Below, piece after piece: positions 7,607-14,388 of a stretch of DNA of 18,738 nt (position 1 is the stretch's first letter; the number at the start of each line of letters is the position of its first letter). The notes beneath the pieces are model-generated. The model did not search any database and had not been told where the DNA came from. It saw nothing but the letters and a program-made list of their open reading frames with translations. The stretch is taken from assembly GCA_035527455.1 (NCBI GenBank), contig DATLAN010000658.1, positions 1 to 18,738 of the forward strand, read 5' to 3'. The DNA is from DATLAN01 sp035527455. GTDB lineage: Bacteria > Planctomycetota > Planctomycetia > Pirellulales > Thermoguttaceae. The translations under genes were made by a program, and so were the position numbers.

Positions 7607-7667
7607 AGTAGGTTATGCTTCAGCATATCGCGGCTCCGGGATGCGATATGCTGAAGCATAACCTACT
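7607..7667. repeat. Palindromic repeat B, exact 25-bp inverted repeat
   Basis: Positions 7607-7631 and 7643-7667 are perfect reverse complements, with an 11-base loop. The arm reads AGTAGGTTATGCTTCAGCAT then ATCGC. It lies between the convergent HzsA-related and antitoxin genes, and its right edge carries the antitoxin's TAG stop (7663-7665). Degenerate copies occur at 8438-8496 and 13604-13628, so this is a repeat family. It may double as a bidirectional terminator. Confidence 0.85.
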
Positions 7668-8052
7668 TCACATGAGACCCCGCCGCGACTTGAGACAACT
7701 GGACGGCGAGTTTTGCAACCACGAGTTGATTGAGGCTGACGCCTTCCTTGGCCGCCTCGCGCTCGAGTGCGGCGTGCAGGGACTTCGGAAGGCGCACCAC
7801 GAATCTGCCGCTCTTCTTGGGCGTTGCCCCCTCGACCAGCCCGGTCTGGTCGATGGCTGTTTCCAGAAGTCCGCGAATCGCGGCATACTCTTTGGTCTTC
7901 AGGAAGGCTTCGCGCTCTTCCCGAGTAGGAAATGCCCTGGCGAGCAATCCGTCGACCGGATCGAACAGGGTGTTCGACAAGTCGGCCCAACTCTCAACCG
8001 TGGCTGCGGCGTCCTTCGCGGATTCGAGAATCTTCGCGGGTTTGTTGTTCAC
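7663..8052 (-). CDS. HicB-family-like ribbon-helix-helix antitoxin, orphan
   Basis: A 129-residue protein with a GTG start; GGAAG lies six bases upstream, and no other in-frame start is better. The C-terminal part (about residues 85-125) is a classic Arc/MetJ-type ribbon-helix-helix: the strand 'SGRFVVRLPKSLHAALER' followed by 'EAAKEGVSLNQLVVAKLA', as in HicB-family antitoxins, which bind operator DNA as dimers. The N-terminal 80 residues would be the toxin- or partner-binding region; they do not show a clear HicB pseudo-RNase H fold to my eye. No HicA-like or other small toxin gene is next to it on either side, so it is either an orphan regulator or the toxin has been lost. A strong promoter with an overlapping inverted repeat sits about 90 bases upstream, consistent with autorepression. 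The TAG stop is supplied by palindrome B. Confidence 0.8.
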   Translation of the reverse strand: MNNKPAKILESAKDAAATVESWADLSNTLFDPVDGLLARAFPTREEREAFLKTKEYAAIRGLLETAIDQTGLVEGATPKKSGRFVVRLPKSLHAALEREAAKEGVSLNQLVVAKLAVQLSQVAAGSHVK

Positions 8053-8141
8053 GATGATCTTCCATCGTTGTATTTCAACGGAATGAGAAGGATGAATTTG
8101 GGCAAAGGGTCATCCATGGCTCAGAGCGTCTCCTACCAGGA

Positions 8142-8169
8142 ATGATACCATATGTAGTATCATCGTCAA
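8142..8169 (-). promoter_or_regulatory. Antitoxin promoter with overlapping operator palindrome
   Basis: On the minus strand TTGACG (8164-8169) and TATCAT (8142-8147) are 16 bases apart, each five of six to consensus. An exact 7-bp inverted repeat, ATGATAC (8142-8148) and GTATCAT (8157-8163), covers the spacer and -10, with an inner CATATG palindrome at 8149-8154. Binding of the ribbon-helix-helix protein here would block RNA polymerase. The leader to the GTG is about 83 bases. Confidence 0.6.
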
Positions 8170-8400
8170 GCCCGGGGCCTCGTTTCCAGGAAAACATCGA
8201 GCAAACGACCGACCAACACACGTCAGTTTACACAATGCCAGCCGTTCGTCAACCATCCCAAGTGGTAGTTTTACAGGAAGGGAAACCGCGGTTTTGACAT
8301 GCTGGGGGTACGTTGCCCACCTTGTGTGGTGCCATCTCGCCGTTGCAGTCGCAAGGCCGTCCCTGCATTTTGCCCAAGAGGCGGGTCAACCGGGCGGTGG
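8170..8400. other. Intergenic stretch without recognisable content
   Basis: About 230 bases between the antitoxin promoter and the decayed minus-strand region. Short frames exist on both strands but none has a start with a Shine-Dalgarno or a believable protein pattern. No long inverted repeat was seen. Confidence 0.4.
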
Positions 8401-8760
8401 TTACTTGGAGATGAACTCCACGAAGTCCACCACTTGAGCAGGTTATGCTTCAGAATATCGCGATCTCGGAAAGCGATATAGTGGAGCTGCAGCCAGTATT
8501 CGTTCAGGGGAATTTCTCGGCCACAGATGGAACACGGATCGGTCCAAACGTTGCACATCTTGGGAAACGAATAACGACTCCCGGCCTCCACGAATCGTTC
8601 CGGCCGGCGCCGGATCGCGGCGCGCAGAAGGCCTTCGACGTCCTCCCGCCGGAAGACCAGGCCGGTATGTCAGCCGTGTGCAACCAGGAAACATTTCACG
8701 CTGGCCTTGGCGTTTGCCACGTCTTTCTCCAGTCTTGCGGCTTAGGGCCTTATCCTTTCC
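8401..8760 (-). pseudogene. Decayed minus-strand gene remnant, unrecognised family
   Basis: Reading the minus strand downward from about 8740, one frame gives 'ARLEKDVANAKASVKCFLVAHG' shortened here to its core 'LEKDVANAKASVKCFLVAHG', then a TGA at 8670-8672, then continuous protein-like sequence: 'FRREDVEGLLRAAIRRRPER', 'VWTDPCSICGREIPLNEYW'. The CxxC pair suggests a zinc-ribbon element. The frame then runs into a degenerate copy of palindrome B (8438-8496). Beyond it another frame reads 'QVVDFVEFISK' followed by TAA (8401-8403), which looks like a normal protein end. I infer one old gene with an internal stop and a repeat-associated frame break. I do not recognise the family, and chance reading in GC-rich DNA is possible. 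Confidence 0.3.
8438..8496. repeat. Degenerate copy of palindromic repeat B
   Basis: The left arm (8438-8461) matches the intact B arm at 7608-7631 at 22 of 24 positions, the loop is again 11 bases, but the right arm (8473-8496) matches at only 15 of 24. It lies inside the decayed minus-strand gene, so it is an old, eroding insertion. Confidence 0.6.
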
Positions 8761-8806
8761 GCCCCGAAGTGATAACCTAGGGGTGACCCCCGTCGAGAAC
8801 ATCTTA

Positions 8807-8840
8807 CGGCCTTCGGCCGACTTGTCCAACGGCCGGCCGG
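8807..8840 (+). promoter_or_regulatory. Alternative GC-rich pairings in the ABC-F leader
   Basis: CGGCC (8807-8811) pairs with GGCCG (8815-8819) around a three-base loop. A second CGGCC at 8830-8834 and GGCCG at 8835-8839 can compete for the same partners, ending eleven bases before the ATG. This could modulate access to the start, but such short GC motifs are common by chance in this genome. Confidence 0.2.
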
Positions 8841-8850
8841 GAATTCAACG

Positions 8851-10683
8851 ATGTCGCTTGTCACCCTACGCGAGCTGAGTATCGGATTTCGCGGTCCGCC
8901 TTTGCTCGACGCGGTGAGCTGCCGGATCCGGCGCGGCGAGCGGATCGGGCTGCTGGGACGCAACGGGGCCGGCAAGTCGACCCTGATGCGCATCCTCTGC
9001 GGCCAGGTCGAGCCGGACGGCGGCGAGGTGGTGCTGGCCGGCGGCGCCACAGTGTCGCTGCTCACGCAGGACGTGCCGCAAGGCGTGTGCGGCGCCGTGC
9101 GCGAGGTGGTGGCCGCCGGTTTGCCGCCCCGCGAGACCGGCCCGGAATCGGCGTGGCGCGAGGAGCAGCAGGTCCGGCGCGTCTTGTCGCAAATGGAGCT
9201 GGACGGCGCGGCGGCGTTCGAGGTCCTCTCGGCCGGCATGAAGCGCCGCGTGCTGCTGGCCCGCGCACTGGTCGGCGATCCCGACCTGCTCTTGCTCGAC
9301 GAACCGACCAACCATTTGGACATCGACGCGATCGACTGGCTGGAGCGGTTCCTGGACCGCTGGGCGACCACGCTGATGTTCGTCACGCACGACCGCATGT
9401 TTTTGCGCAAGCTGGCCGGCCGCATCCTGGAATTGGACCGTGGCCGGCTGTTCGATTGGTGTTGCGATTACGAAACGTTCCTCGAACGCAAGGAAACCGC
9501 CTTGGCCGCCGAGGAAAAACAGAACGCGCTGTTCGACAAACGGCTCGCCCAGGAAGAGGCCTGGATTCGGCAAGGAATCATGGCGCGGCGCACTCGCAAC
9601 GAAGGGCGCGTGCGGGCATTGCAGCAGATGCGCAACCAGCGCCGGCAGCGGAGGACCGCTTCGGGCAAGGTGCGGATGGAGTTGCGCCAGGAGTTGCGCA
9701 GCGGCAACCTGGTGGCCGACGCCCGCGGCGTGTCGTTCGCGTACGGCGACAACACGATCATCCGCGATTTTTCGACCACCATCATGCGGCGAGACAAGAT
9801 CGGGATCATCGGGCCCAACGGCGCCGGAAAGACCACGTTGCTCCGCGTGCTGCTGGGGCAGCTTTCGCCCACGCAAGGCAGCGTCCGGCTGGGAACGAAT
9901 CTGCAGATCGCTTACTTCGACCAGCTCCGCGCGCAGTTGGCGGAAGACCGGACCGTGCAGGAGAACGTCGCCGACGGATACGATTCGGTCCGCGTGGGAG
10001 GAAAGACGAAGCACATCATCGGCTATCTGCAAGAGTTCCTGTTTACGCCCGAGCGGGCCCGCACACCGATCCGTTTCCTTTCCGGGGGCGAACGCAACCG
10101 GGTGTTGCTGGCCCGCCTGTTTGCCAAGCCGGCCAACGTGGTCGTGCTCGACGAGCCCACCAACGATCTGGACACCGAGACACTGGAACTGCTGGAGGAG
10201 CTGTTGGTCGAATACGAGGGAACCGTGCTGCTGGTCAGCCACGATCGGGCGTTTCTCGACAACGTGGTCACCAGCACGATCGTCTTCGAGGGCGACTCGG
10301 TGAAGGAGTACGTGGGCGGATACGACGACTGGCTGCGGCAGCGACAGGAAGCCACGCTCGACGCGCTCGACACGCTCGAAGCGGCGAAGGGGGGCACTTC
10401 CCGTGTGCGAGAGAAACCCGCGTCGTCTTCCGCCGAATCCGCTCCAAAGACGCGCGACCGTCGCTTAACGTACAAAGAGAAGCAGGAACTGGCGGCGCTG
10501 CCCGCCACGATCGAACGGCTGGAGGCCGACATTGCAGGTCTGCACGAGTTGATGTCGGCTCCCGAGTTCTACAAGCGCCCCGGGAATGAAATCGCCCGCC
10601 AGACGGCCACGCTCCGCCGAGTCGAAGATCAACTGGCGGAAGCGTACCATCGCTGGGAGGAGTTGGAGAAACCGGCCGACTAA
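8851..10683 (+). CDS. uup: ABC-F family ATPase, Uup-like
   Basis: A 610-residue soluble protein with two ABC ATPase domains and no membrane segments, as in ABC-F proteins that act on the ribosome or on DNA structures rather than in transport. Domain 1: Walker A GRNGAGKST (36-44), signature LSAGMKRR (about 126), Walker B with LLLLDEPTNHLD (about 146-157). A linker helical hairpin of about 80 residues, rich in Arg and Gln, follows. Domain 2: Walker A GPNGAGKTT (321-329), signature LSGGERNR (about 410), Walker B VVVLDEPTNDLD (about 430-441). The tail (about 545-605) is a predicted coiled coil with 'LTYKEKQELAALPATIERLE', the mark of Uup. The first signature has Ala in place of the usual second Gly. 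The ATG at 8851 starts exactly at the family start; the upstream GGGAA is a weak Shine-Dalgarno. It converges on the GH36 gene. Confidence 0.9.
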   Translation: MSLVTLRELSIGFRGPPLLDAVSCRIRRGERIGLLGRNGAGKSTLMRILCGQVEPDGGEVVLAGGATVSLLTQDVPQGVCGAVREVVAAGLPPRETGPESAWREEQQVRRVLSQMELDGAAAFEVLSAGMKRRVLLARALVGDPDLLLLDEPTNHLDIDAIDWLERFLDRWATTLMFVTHDRMFLRKLAGRILELDRGRLFDWCCDYETFLERKETALAAEEKQNALFDKRLAQEEAWIRQGIMARRTRNEGRVRALQQMRNQRRQRRTASGKVRMELRQELRSGNLVADARGVSFAYGDNTIIRDFSTTIMRRDKIGIIGPNGAGKTTLLRVLLGQLSPTQGSVRLGTNLQIAYFDQLRAQLAEDRTVQENVADGYDSVRVGGKTKHIIGYLQEFLFTPERARTPIRFLSGGERNRVLLARLFAKPANVVVLDEPTNDLDTETLELLEELLVEYEGTVLLVSHDRAFLDNVVTSTIVFEGDSVKEYVGGYDDWLRQRQEATLDALDTLEAAKGGTSRVREKPASSSAESAPKTRDRRLTYKEKQELAALPATIERLEADIAGLHELMSAPEFYKRPGNEIARQTATLRRVEDQLAEAYHRWEELEKPAD

Positions 10684-10688
10684 GGTTC

Positions 10689-10734
10689 CGCGCAGAAATA
10701 ACCCGACATTTTTCAGCGAGGGTGGCACGCCCTT
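10689..10734 (+). repeat. Half copy of repeat C
   Basis: About 45 bases here match 17579-17624 closely; the shared core is TTCAGCGAGGGTGGCACGCC at both sites, preceded by a similar 'GAAATAACC..ACATT' lead. This copy lacks the second arm of the palindrome seen at 17611-17687, so it is truncated. It begins just after the ABC-F stop codon. Confidence 0.7.
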
Positions 10735-10752
10735 GACACCAACGACGGAAGT

Positions 10753-10772
10753 CGGGACTCTTGCGAGTTCCG
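10753..10772 (+). terminator. Hairpin between the convergent ABC-F and GH36 genes
   Basis: CGGGACTC (10753-10760) pairs with GAGTTCCG (10765-10772) around TTGC, eight pairs with one G-U in plus-strand RNA. It sits 70 bases after the ABC-F stop. On the minus strand the hairpin starts 13 bases after the GH36 TAG stop (10785-10787). No U-run follows on either strand, so termination strength is uncertain. Confidence 0.35.
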
Positions 10773-10784
10773 CTGCGACAGTTG

Positions 10785-12881
10785 CTACCGGGTGATCCAA
10801 ACGATCTTTTGCTCTTCGCCGACGGACATATCGGCGCGGTAGAGGCCGCCGCCGGAGTCCACGAATCGAAGGCCGTCGGCTTGGGGGCTGCCTTGGTTGC
10901 TCCAGACCGTGAAGGGACCCGTTTCGATCATCCGGATCGTCACCGCCTTCTCGTCGATCTCGAGGATCTCCACCGCCGCCGCCGAGAGATACTTGTCGGT
11001 TCGGCCGAGAACGGCCCAACCTTCGACGATCGGGCTGAGTTGTATCAGGCGATCCTCCAGTCCACTCAGTTCGAAGGTATATTCCTCGGCGAGCCGCTGG
11101 CCTTTCCCGGCATACCAGTCGTACAAGACAAGGCCCTCTGCCGGCATGGACCGTTTGCCGGGATAGGGTTGGATCATGGCGTTGGCGTGCGTGTAATCGG
11201 CGGCCGAAACTCCGGCGGTGAAAGTGACGGGTTCCGTGGCGTGTTTGAGGTTGTAGACGACAACGGCCGCCGACCCGTCGGGCAATGGCGCAATCACCCG
11301 GTAGGGCACGGGGTCGCGGTAGGAATCGACGAAGATGGAGTCGGGCAACGGCGCCGCCGGAGCCAGGGGTCGGAGCAATTTGCCGTCGGCGTAGCAGAGC
11401 GGCCTCACCGCTTCATGGTCGAAGTCCGTTGGCGCATCGGACAGGTAAACCGGTCCGCCCGACACGGCTTTGGAGACGGCCATGGTGCGGCCGGCCATGG
11501 CATCGCTGGAATGGAACATGTCGTGGTCGCACCAGACCAATTGGCCTATCCACAGGGTGTTGGCATAGGACTGAAACAGGTGCCGTCTTGCGGAGAAGAG
11601 GTCGTTCTTGACGTAGTCCATGCTGCAACGTCCGACGTTACTGTACTTGCAGTTGAAGAAGTTGACCGGGTTATGCCAGTTGCAGTTGATCAGACCGAGA
11701 CCCTGTTCGTTCAGCGCTCGGTCGAAGGCCTGTGCGTTGTGGCAGCACATTTCCGCCGCGTTGTCCACCCGGCCGGCCAGTCGGCTCAACTGGGCCGATT
11801 GGAAATCCACCTTGACGGCATCGAAACCATAGGTTTTCACCGATCCGGTGAATGCCCTGTAGAAGGCCAGCGCCGACTGCGGGTCGTTTCCGGGAGTGAG
11901 GTTGTTATTGCCTTCCAGTTCGATGAAGTGCTTGTTGAGTTCCGGGCCGAAATCGTTCTCGATGCTGATCCCGGCCTGGCCGCCCTGGAAGAAATGCCAC
12001 AGGCACATCCACCGGATCTTCTCCTTGGTGCGGCGCTCCAGAAGCGGTGCCCAGCCGTTGGGAAACTTCTCGGAGTCGGGCTGGAACGTGGTCAGGGCTC
12101 CGGCGTTGCTGGACGTATGTCCCATATCGATGATGGTGTAGCGGATGGGCACCTTGGAGGCTTCTATCTCATCGATGGATTGGAGCATGTTCTGCTCGTC
12201 GATCTTTCCCTTGAAATGCTCCCAACTGCACCACCCCAGATACTTGAAGCACTCGGGATACTCCTTCTCATGGCGCAGATGCGTCCAGCCGAGAATCGGT
12301 TTGCTGGTAATCGCGGAGAGGATGGCCCGGTTGCAGGCCTCGTAAACGTCGTCGGACTTTGCCCAGGCGAAAAGCGGCACGTCACAGTTCTTCACTCCGT
12401 CGGTTCCGAAAGTGCCGAAGCTCAACAGCAGACGGCCTTTCGCGTCCGAGTGAAGCCAGGATTCGGTCTTGGGCCCGGGCATGGCGGTCACGGCGAGATA
12501 TCCGCCCTCTTTCAGCTCGAGAATGAAGAAGACGACGCCGTCGCGCAGATCGGCCATGCTTTTCGGGTCGTCGGTAATGATGTAAGGATAGCCCTGGTTT
12601 CTCATGTTGGGCCACGCCCGAGCCTTGGTCGCGTGGGCGTAAAACACGGCCCTGGAGAAAGCCGGCGTGATCACTTCGTGGGTTCCCAGGACACCCCACT
12701 TACTGCCATCGGTTTCTCCGGAGAATCCGGTCAGAATCCTGCATCCGGTGCCGGACAACCGATTCATGTCCAGCGTTGCGGTAACCTGCGGATCGCCCTG
12801 TGCCTTCCAGTCCTGTGCCAACGTCCGGCCGGCGCAGGTCATCAGCGATACAACCATCGCGATTCTTGCCAGTTCACTCAT
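10785..12881 (-). CDS. Exported GH36 / raffinose-synthase (Sip1)-like glycoside hydrolase
   Basis: A 698-residue enzyme. ATG 12881 is preferred to the upstream GTG 12974: GGAG lies six bases upstream and a signal peptide starts at once (MSELARIAMVVSLMTCAGRT, cleavage after TLA). The family is the Sip1/raffinose-synthase branch of clan GH-D alpha-galactosidases: 'LGWCSWEHFKGKID' near residue 218, 'YTIIDMGH' after it, the nucleophile strand KVDFQ with Asp359, and 'YLSDAPTDFDHEA' with Asp482 as the likely acid/base. The C-terminal 150 residues form a beta-sandwich ending in 'IVWITR'. It should act on alpha-galactosides or related sugars outside the cytoplasm; the exact substrate cannot be read. 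It stands alone, without transporters or other hydrolases. The leader is long and structured (see 13237-13444). The TAG stop abuts a repeat-rich convergent gap. Confidence 0.85.
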   Translation of the reverse strand: MSELARIAMVVSLMTCAGRTLAQDWKAQGDPQVTATLDMNRLSGTGCRILTGFSGETDGSKWGVLGTHEVITPAFSRAVFYAHATKARAWPNMRNQGYPYIITDDPKSMADLRDGVVFFILELKEGGYLAVTAMPGPKTESWLHSDAKGRLLLSFGTFGTDGVKNCDVPLFAWAKSDDVYEACNRAILSAITSKPILGWTHLRHEKEYPECFKYLGWCSWEHFKGKIDEQNMLQSIDEIEASKVPIRYTIIDMGHTSSNAGALTTFQPDSEKFPNGWAPLLERRTKEKIRWMCLWHFFQGGQAGISIENDFGPELNKHFIELEGNNNLTPGNDPQSALAFYRAFTGSVKTYGFDAVKVDFQSAQLSRLAGRVDNAAEMCCHNAQAFDRALNEQGLGLINCNWHNPVNFFNCKYSNVGRCSMDYVKNDLFSARRHLFQSYANTLWIGQLVWCDHDMFHSSDAMAGRTMAVSKAVSGGPVYLSDAPTDFDHEAVRPLCYADGKLLRPLAPAAPLPDSIFVDSYRDPVPYRVIAPLPDGSAAVVVYNLKHATEPVTFTAGVSAADYTHANAMIQPYPGKRSMPAEGLVLYDWYAGKGQRLAEEYTFELSGLEDRLIQLSPIVEGWAVLGRTDKYLSAAAVEILEIDEKAVTIRMIETGPFTVWSNQGSPQADGLRFVDSGGGLYRADMSVGEEQKIVWITR

Positions 12882-13236
12882 GCTTGCTCCATCGTAATGG
12901 GATCGGCTCGGGAAGGAAGCGACAAAGAAAAAAGGCGCGTTAGCCGATCGGGACGAGGCCACGTGCTTTGACACGTTCTCTCAGGGATGTGTCACATCAA
13001 GAGGGCACAACCCACATTATGGCAACCCGTCCGGAAAGGGCAAACGCGCCCATCAATCAACCGTAGATAGGATGTCGAAGTTCTACTCCCAATAGTCAGA
13101 GGAAAATCGGTCAGGGGAAAACTGGTCTTCCAGCCTGGTGATCAGCCGTGCTCGATTTCCAGCCACCGGCCGCGCCGGATTCGAAATCGCCAACCGGTTG
13201 CACGCGCATGCTCTGACAACCAGCGGCGTTGATGGA
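12882..13236 (-). other. Proximal part of the GH36 leader
   Basis: About 355 bases upstream of the GH36 start without a convincing gene. It holds the GH36 Shine-Dalgarno and a run of AAAAAAGG near 12930 that gives a U-rich stretch on the minus strand without a matching stem. Around 13101-13128 there is a short imperfect tandem (GGAAAATCGGTCA, GGGGAAAACTGGTC). No promoter closer than the one at 13417-13444 was found. Confidence 0.4.
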
Positions 13237-13264
13237 GGGTACTCGGCAACAGTGCCGAGCACCC
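13237..13264 (-). promoter_or_regulatory. Hairpin directly after the leader ORF
   Basis: Positions 13237-13248 and 13253-13264 pair over 12 bases with one mismatch around a four-base loop. On the minus strand it starts one base after the stop of the nine-codon ORF. No U-run follows, so it is not a standard terminator; a leader-control element or a palindromic repeat are both possible. Confidence 0.4.
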
Positions 13265-13265
13265 G

Positions 13266-13295
13266 TCAGAACGGACCGGAGCGGGGAAGCTTCAT
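13266..13295 (-). CDS. Nine-codon leader ORF (MKLPRSGPF)
   Basis: On the minus strand an ATG at 13295 opens nine codons ending in TGA, preceded by GGAGGG (13304-13309) at a spacing of eight bases, the strongest Shine-Dalgarno seen in this window. It lies about 115 bases downstream of a consensus promoter, between two hairpins, and about 385 bases upstream of the GH36 start. The peptide has no run of one amino acid that would point to classic amino-acid attenuation. It may be a leader peptide or the stub of a lost gene. Confidence 0.3.
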   Translation of the reverse strand: MKLPRSGPF

Positions 13296-13307
13296 GATGC
13301 ACTCCCT

Positions 13308-13322
13308 CCACGGTTTCCGTGG
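13308..13322 (-). promoter_or_regulatory. Hairpin touching the leader-ORF Shine-Dalgarno
   Basis: CCACGG and CCGTGG pair perfectly over six bases around a three-base loop. The last two stem bases on the minus strand are the first two of the GGAGGG Shine-Dalgarno, so the hairpin could partly mask it. Confidence 0.35.
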
Positions 13323-13416
13323 CCCGGAAGGAGATACTCGCGTGTTGGCGGCACAGAGATGGCAGCCACAGCGCGACCTAAGCGGTCACCTCCCAGGTCG
13401 AACATGGTCTCAGATT

Positions 13417-13444
13417 ATCATACTCCAAGAATCCGTTTTGTCAA
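13417..13444 (-). promoter_or_regulatory. Near-consensus sigma70 promoter upstream of the GH36 leader
   Basis: On the minus strand TTGACA (13439-13444) is a perfect -35 and TATGAT (13417-13422) a five-of-six -10, 16 bases apart, in a local AT-rich patch. Transcription would start near 13410 and run through the nine-codon ORF and hairpin towards the GH36 gene, giving a leader of about 530 bases or a separate small RNA. Confidence 0.55.
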
Positions 13445-13603
13445 GACAGTTGTCAGAGTCAGTCGGATCCGCTCCCGCCCGTTTGGGGGTAATATGGGCC
13501 GGGTTTCACGCGACTGGAGTCTCCATCCACTCGAGCATCCGATGCGGACACCGTACCAGGGCGGGCGAGAACACCGCATTTTCCTGTTCTTCGAGCGGTG
13601 GCG

Positions 13604-13628
13604 GGTATGCTTAAGCATAACCTGCTCA
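13604..13628. repeat. Short relative of palindromic repeat B
   Basis: A perfect 14-bp palindrome, TATGCTTAAGCATA (13606-13619), is followed by ACCTGCTCAA, which matches the outer end of repeat B at 8431-8443 read on the other strand. It looks like a B element with the middle deleted. It lies about 30 bases after the PilZ-like gene's stop and could serve as its terminator. Confidence 0.5.
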
Positions 13629-13658
13629 ACTCGCGTCCGGTTCCCACGGATTCGCAGG

Positions 13659-14108
13659 TCACTCCGACGCGTCGACCGGCGAGAGCACCGACTGCAGGAA
13701 GCGTCCGCCGCTCTCGTACCAGCCTTCTTTGGTGAAGCGGCACCAGTTCAGATCGATCAGGAACGCCAGCCACCGTCCGCTGCTGTCTTCCAGCGAGGCG
13801 ATCATGCGACGATGGGGAAGCGGTTGGGGATGGTAGAAACCCAGGCCGCGCTGCGAGAGGTGTTTTCCTACTACCACCAACGCCTCGCCTTCCGGACTCA
13901 CGCCGTCCTTGCCGACGGGCATGAGATGGACCAGGTAAGGGAACGGATAGCGGTTCTCGCGCCGCCGCTCGATCAACTCGTTTTGGGGATACAAGGTGGT
14001 CAGCAATCCCCAAACCTGCGTGCGGACGTCGACGTCCGGCGCGTCGCCTGATTCCGGCAGCAGATCGAGCCGCGACCGGTGGGCCACTGAATTCATCGGA
14101 ACTCCCAT
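13659..14108 (-). CDS. PilZ-like domain protein
   Basis: A 149-residue protein starting at ATG 14108, chosen because AAGGAGG lies nine bases upstream; the ATG at 14147 has no Shine-Dalgarno. The pattern fits a PilZ-like beta-barrel: the Arg-rich 'IERRRENRYPFPYLVHLMPV' (compare RxxxR), then 'VVVGKHLSQRGLGFYHPQPL' (compare D/NxSxxG, here 'HLSQRGLGF' with His in place of Asp/Asn), and 'WCRFTKEGWYESGGRFL' as the closing strand. PilZ domains often bind cyclic-di-GMP; the altered second motif leaves ligand binding uncertain. No signal peptide or membrane segment is seen. In Planctomycetota this small form is common but uncharacterised. It ends with TGA, and a relative of repeat B follows. Family moderately sure, role unknown. 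Confidence 0.65.
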   Translation of the reverse strand: MGVPMNSVAHRSRLDLLPESGDAPDVDVRTQVWGLLTTLYPQNELIERRRENRYPFPYLVHLMPVGKDGVSPEGEALVVVGKHLSQRGLGFYHPQPLPHRRMIASLEDSSGRWLAFLIDLNWCRFTKEGWYESGGRFLQSVLSPVDASE

Positions 14109-14388
14109 CGACAGAATCCTCCTTCCCGACACTGGATCCCCTAACATCCCACGCGCGAAGTGCGAGTTGAACCGTCGAAGTCTTGGTCTTGTGTGCCACG
14201 TCGGCCGGCGAGGCGAACGTCCCGTATCGACGCCCGGTCAAAGCACCGTCGGTGGATTGCCTCACGAAGAGATAAGAGAAAAGTGCATGCTCCCCGGCGT
14301 GGCCGGCAAGATGTGCCGTCAAGATAAAGCCTAGGTCAGGAGATGACGATTGTCAAACCGGATGGTTTCGGAATTGGGGGTCTCCCGT
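14109..14388. other. Intergenic region upstream of the PilZ-like gene
   Basis: About 280 bases between two minus-strand genes. It contains the AAGGAGG of the PilZ-like gene and a short AAACC/GGTTT hairpin (14355-14368) about 20 bases after the stop of the TPR gene, too weak to call a terminator. TTGAC-like hexamers are present without paired -10 boxes. Confidence 0.4.

Noticed and set aside
10761..12971. A 736-codon plus-strand open frame opposite the GH36 gene
   Set aside because: It is the mirror of a well-supported gene in high-GC DNA; the translation lacks any domain pattern, while the minus strand has a signal peptide and catalytic motifs.
13459..14322. A 287-codon minus-strand frame overlapping the PilZ-like gene
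   Set aside because: Its composition is rich in Arg and Ser without pattern, whereas the overlapping frame has an AAGGAGG start and a conserved-looking domain.
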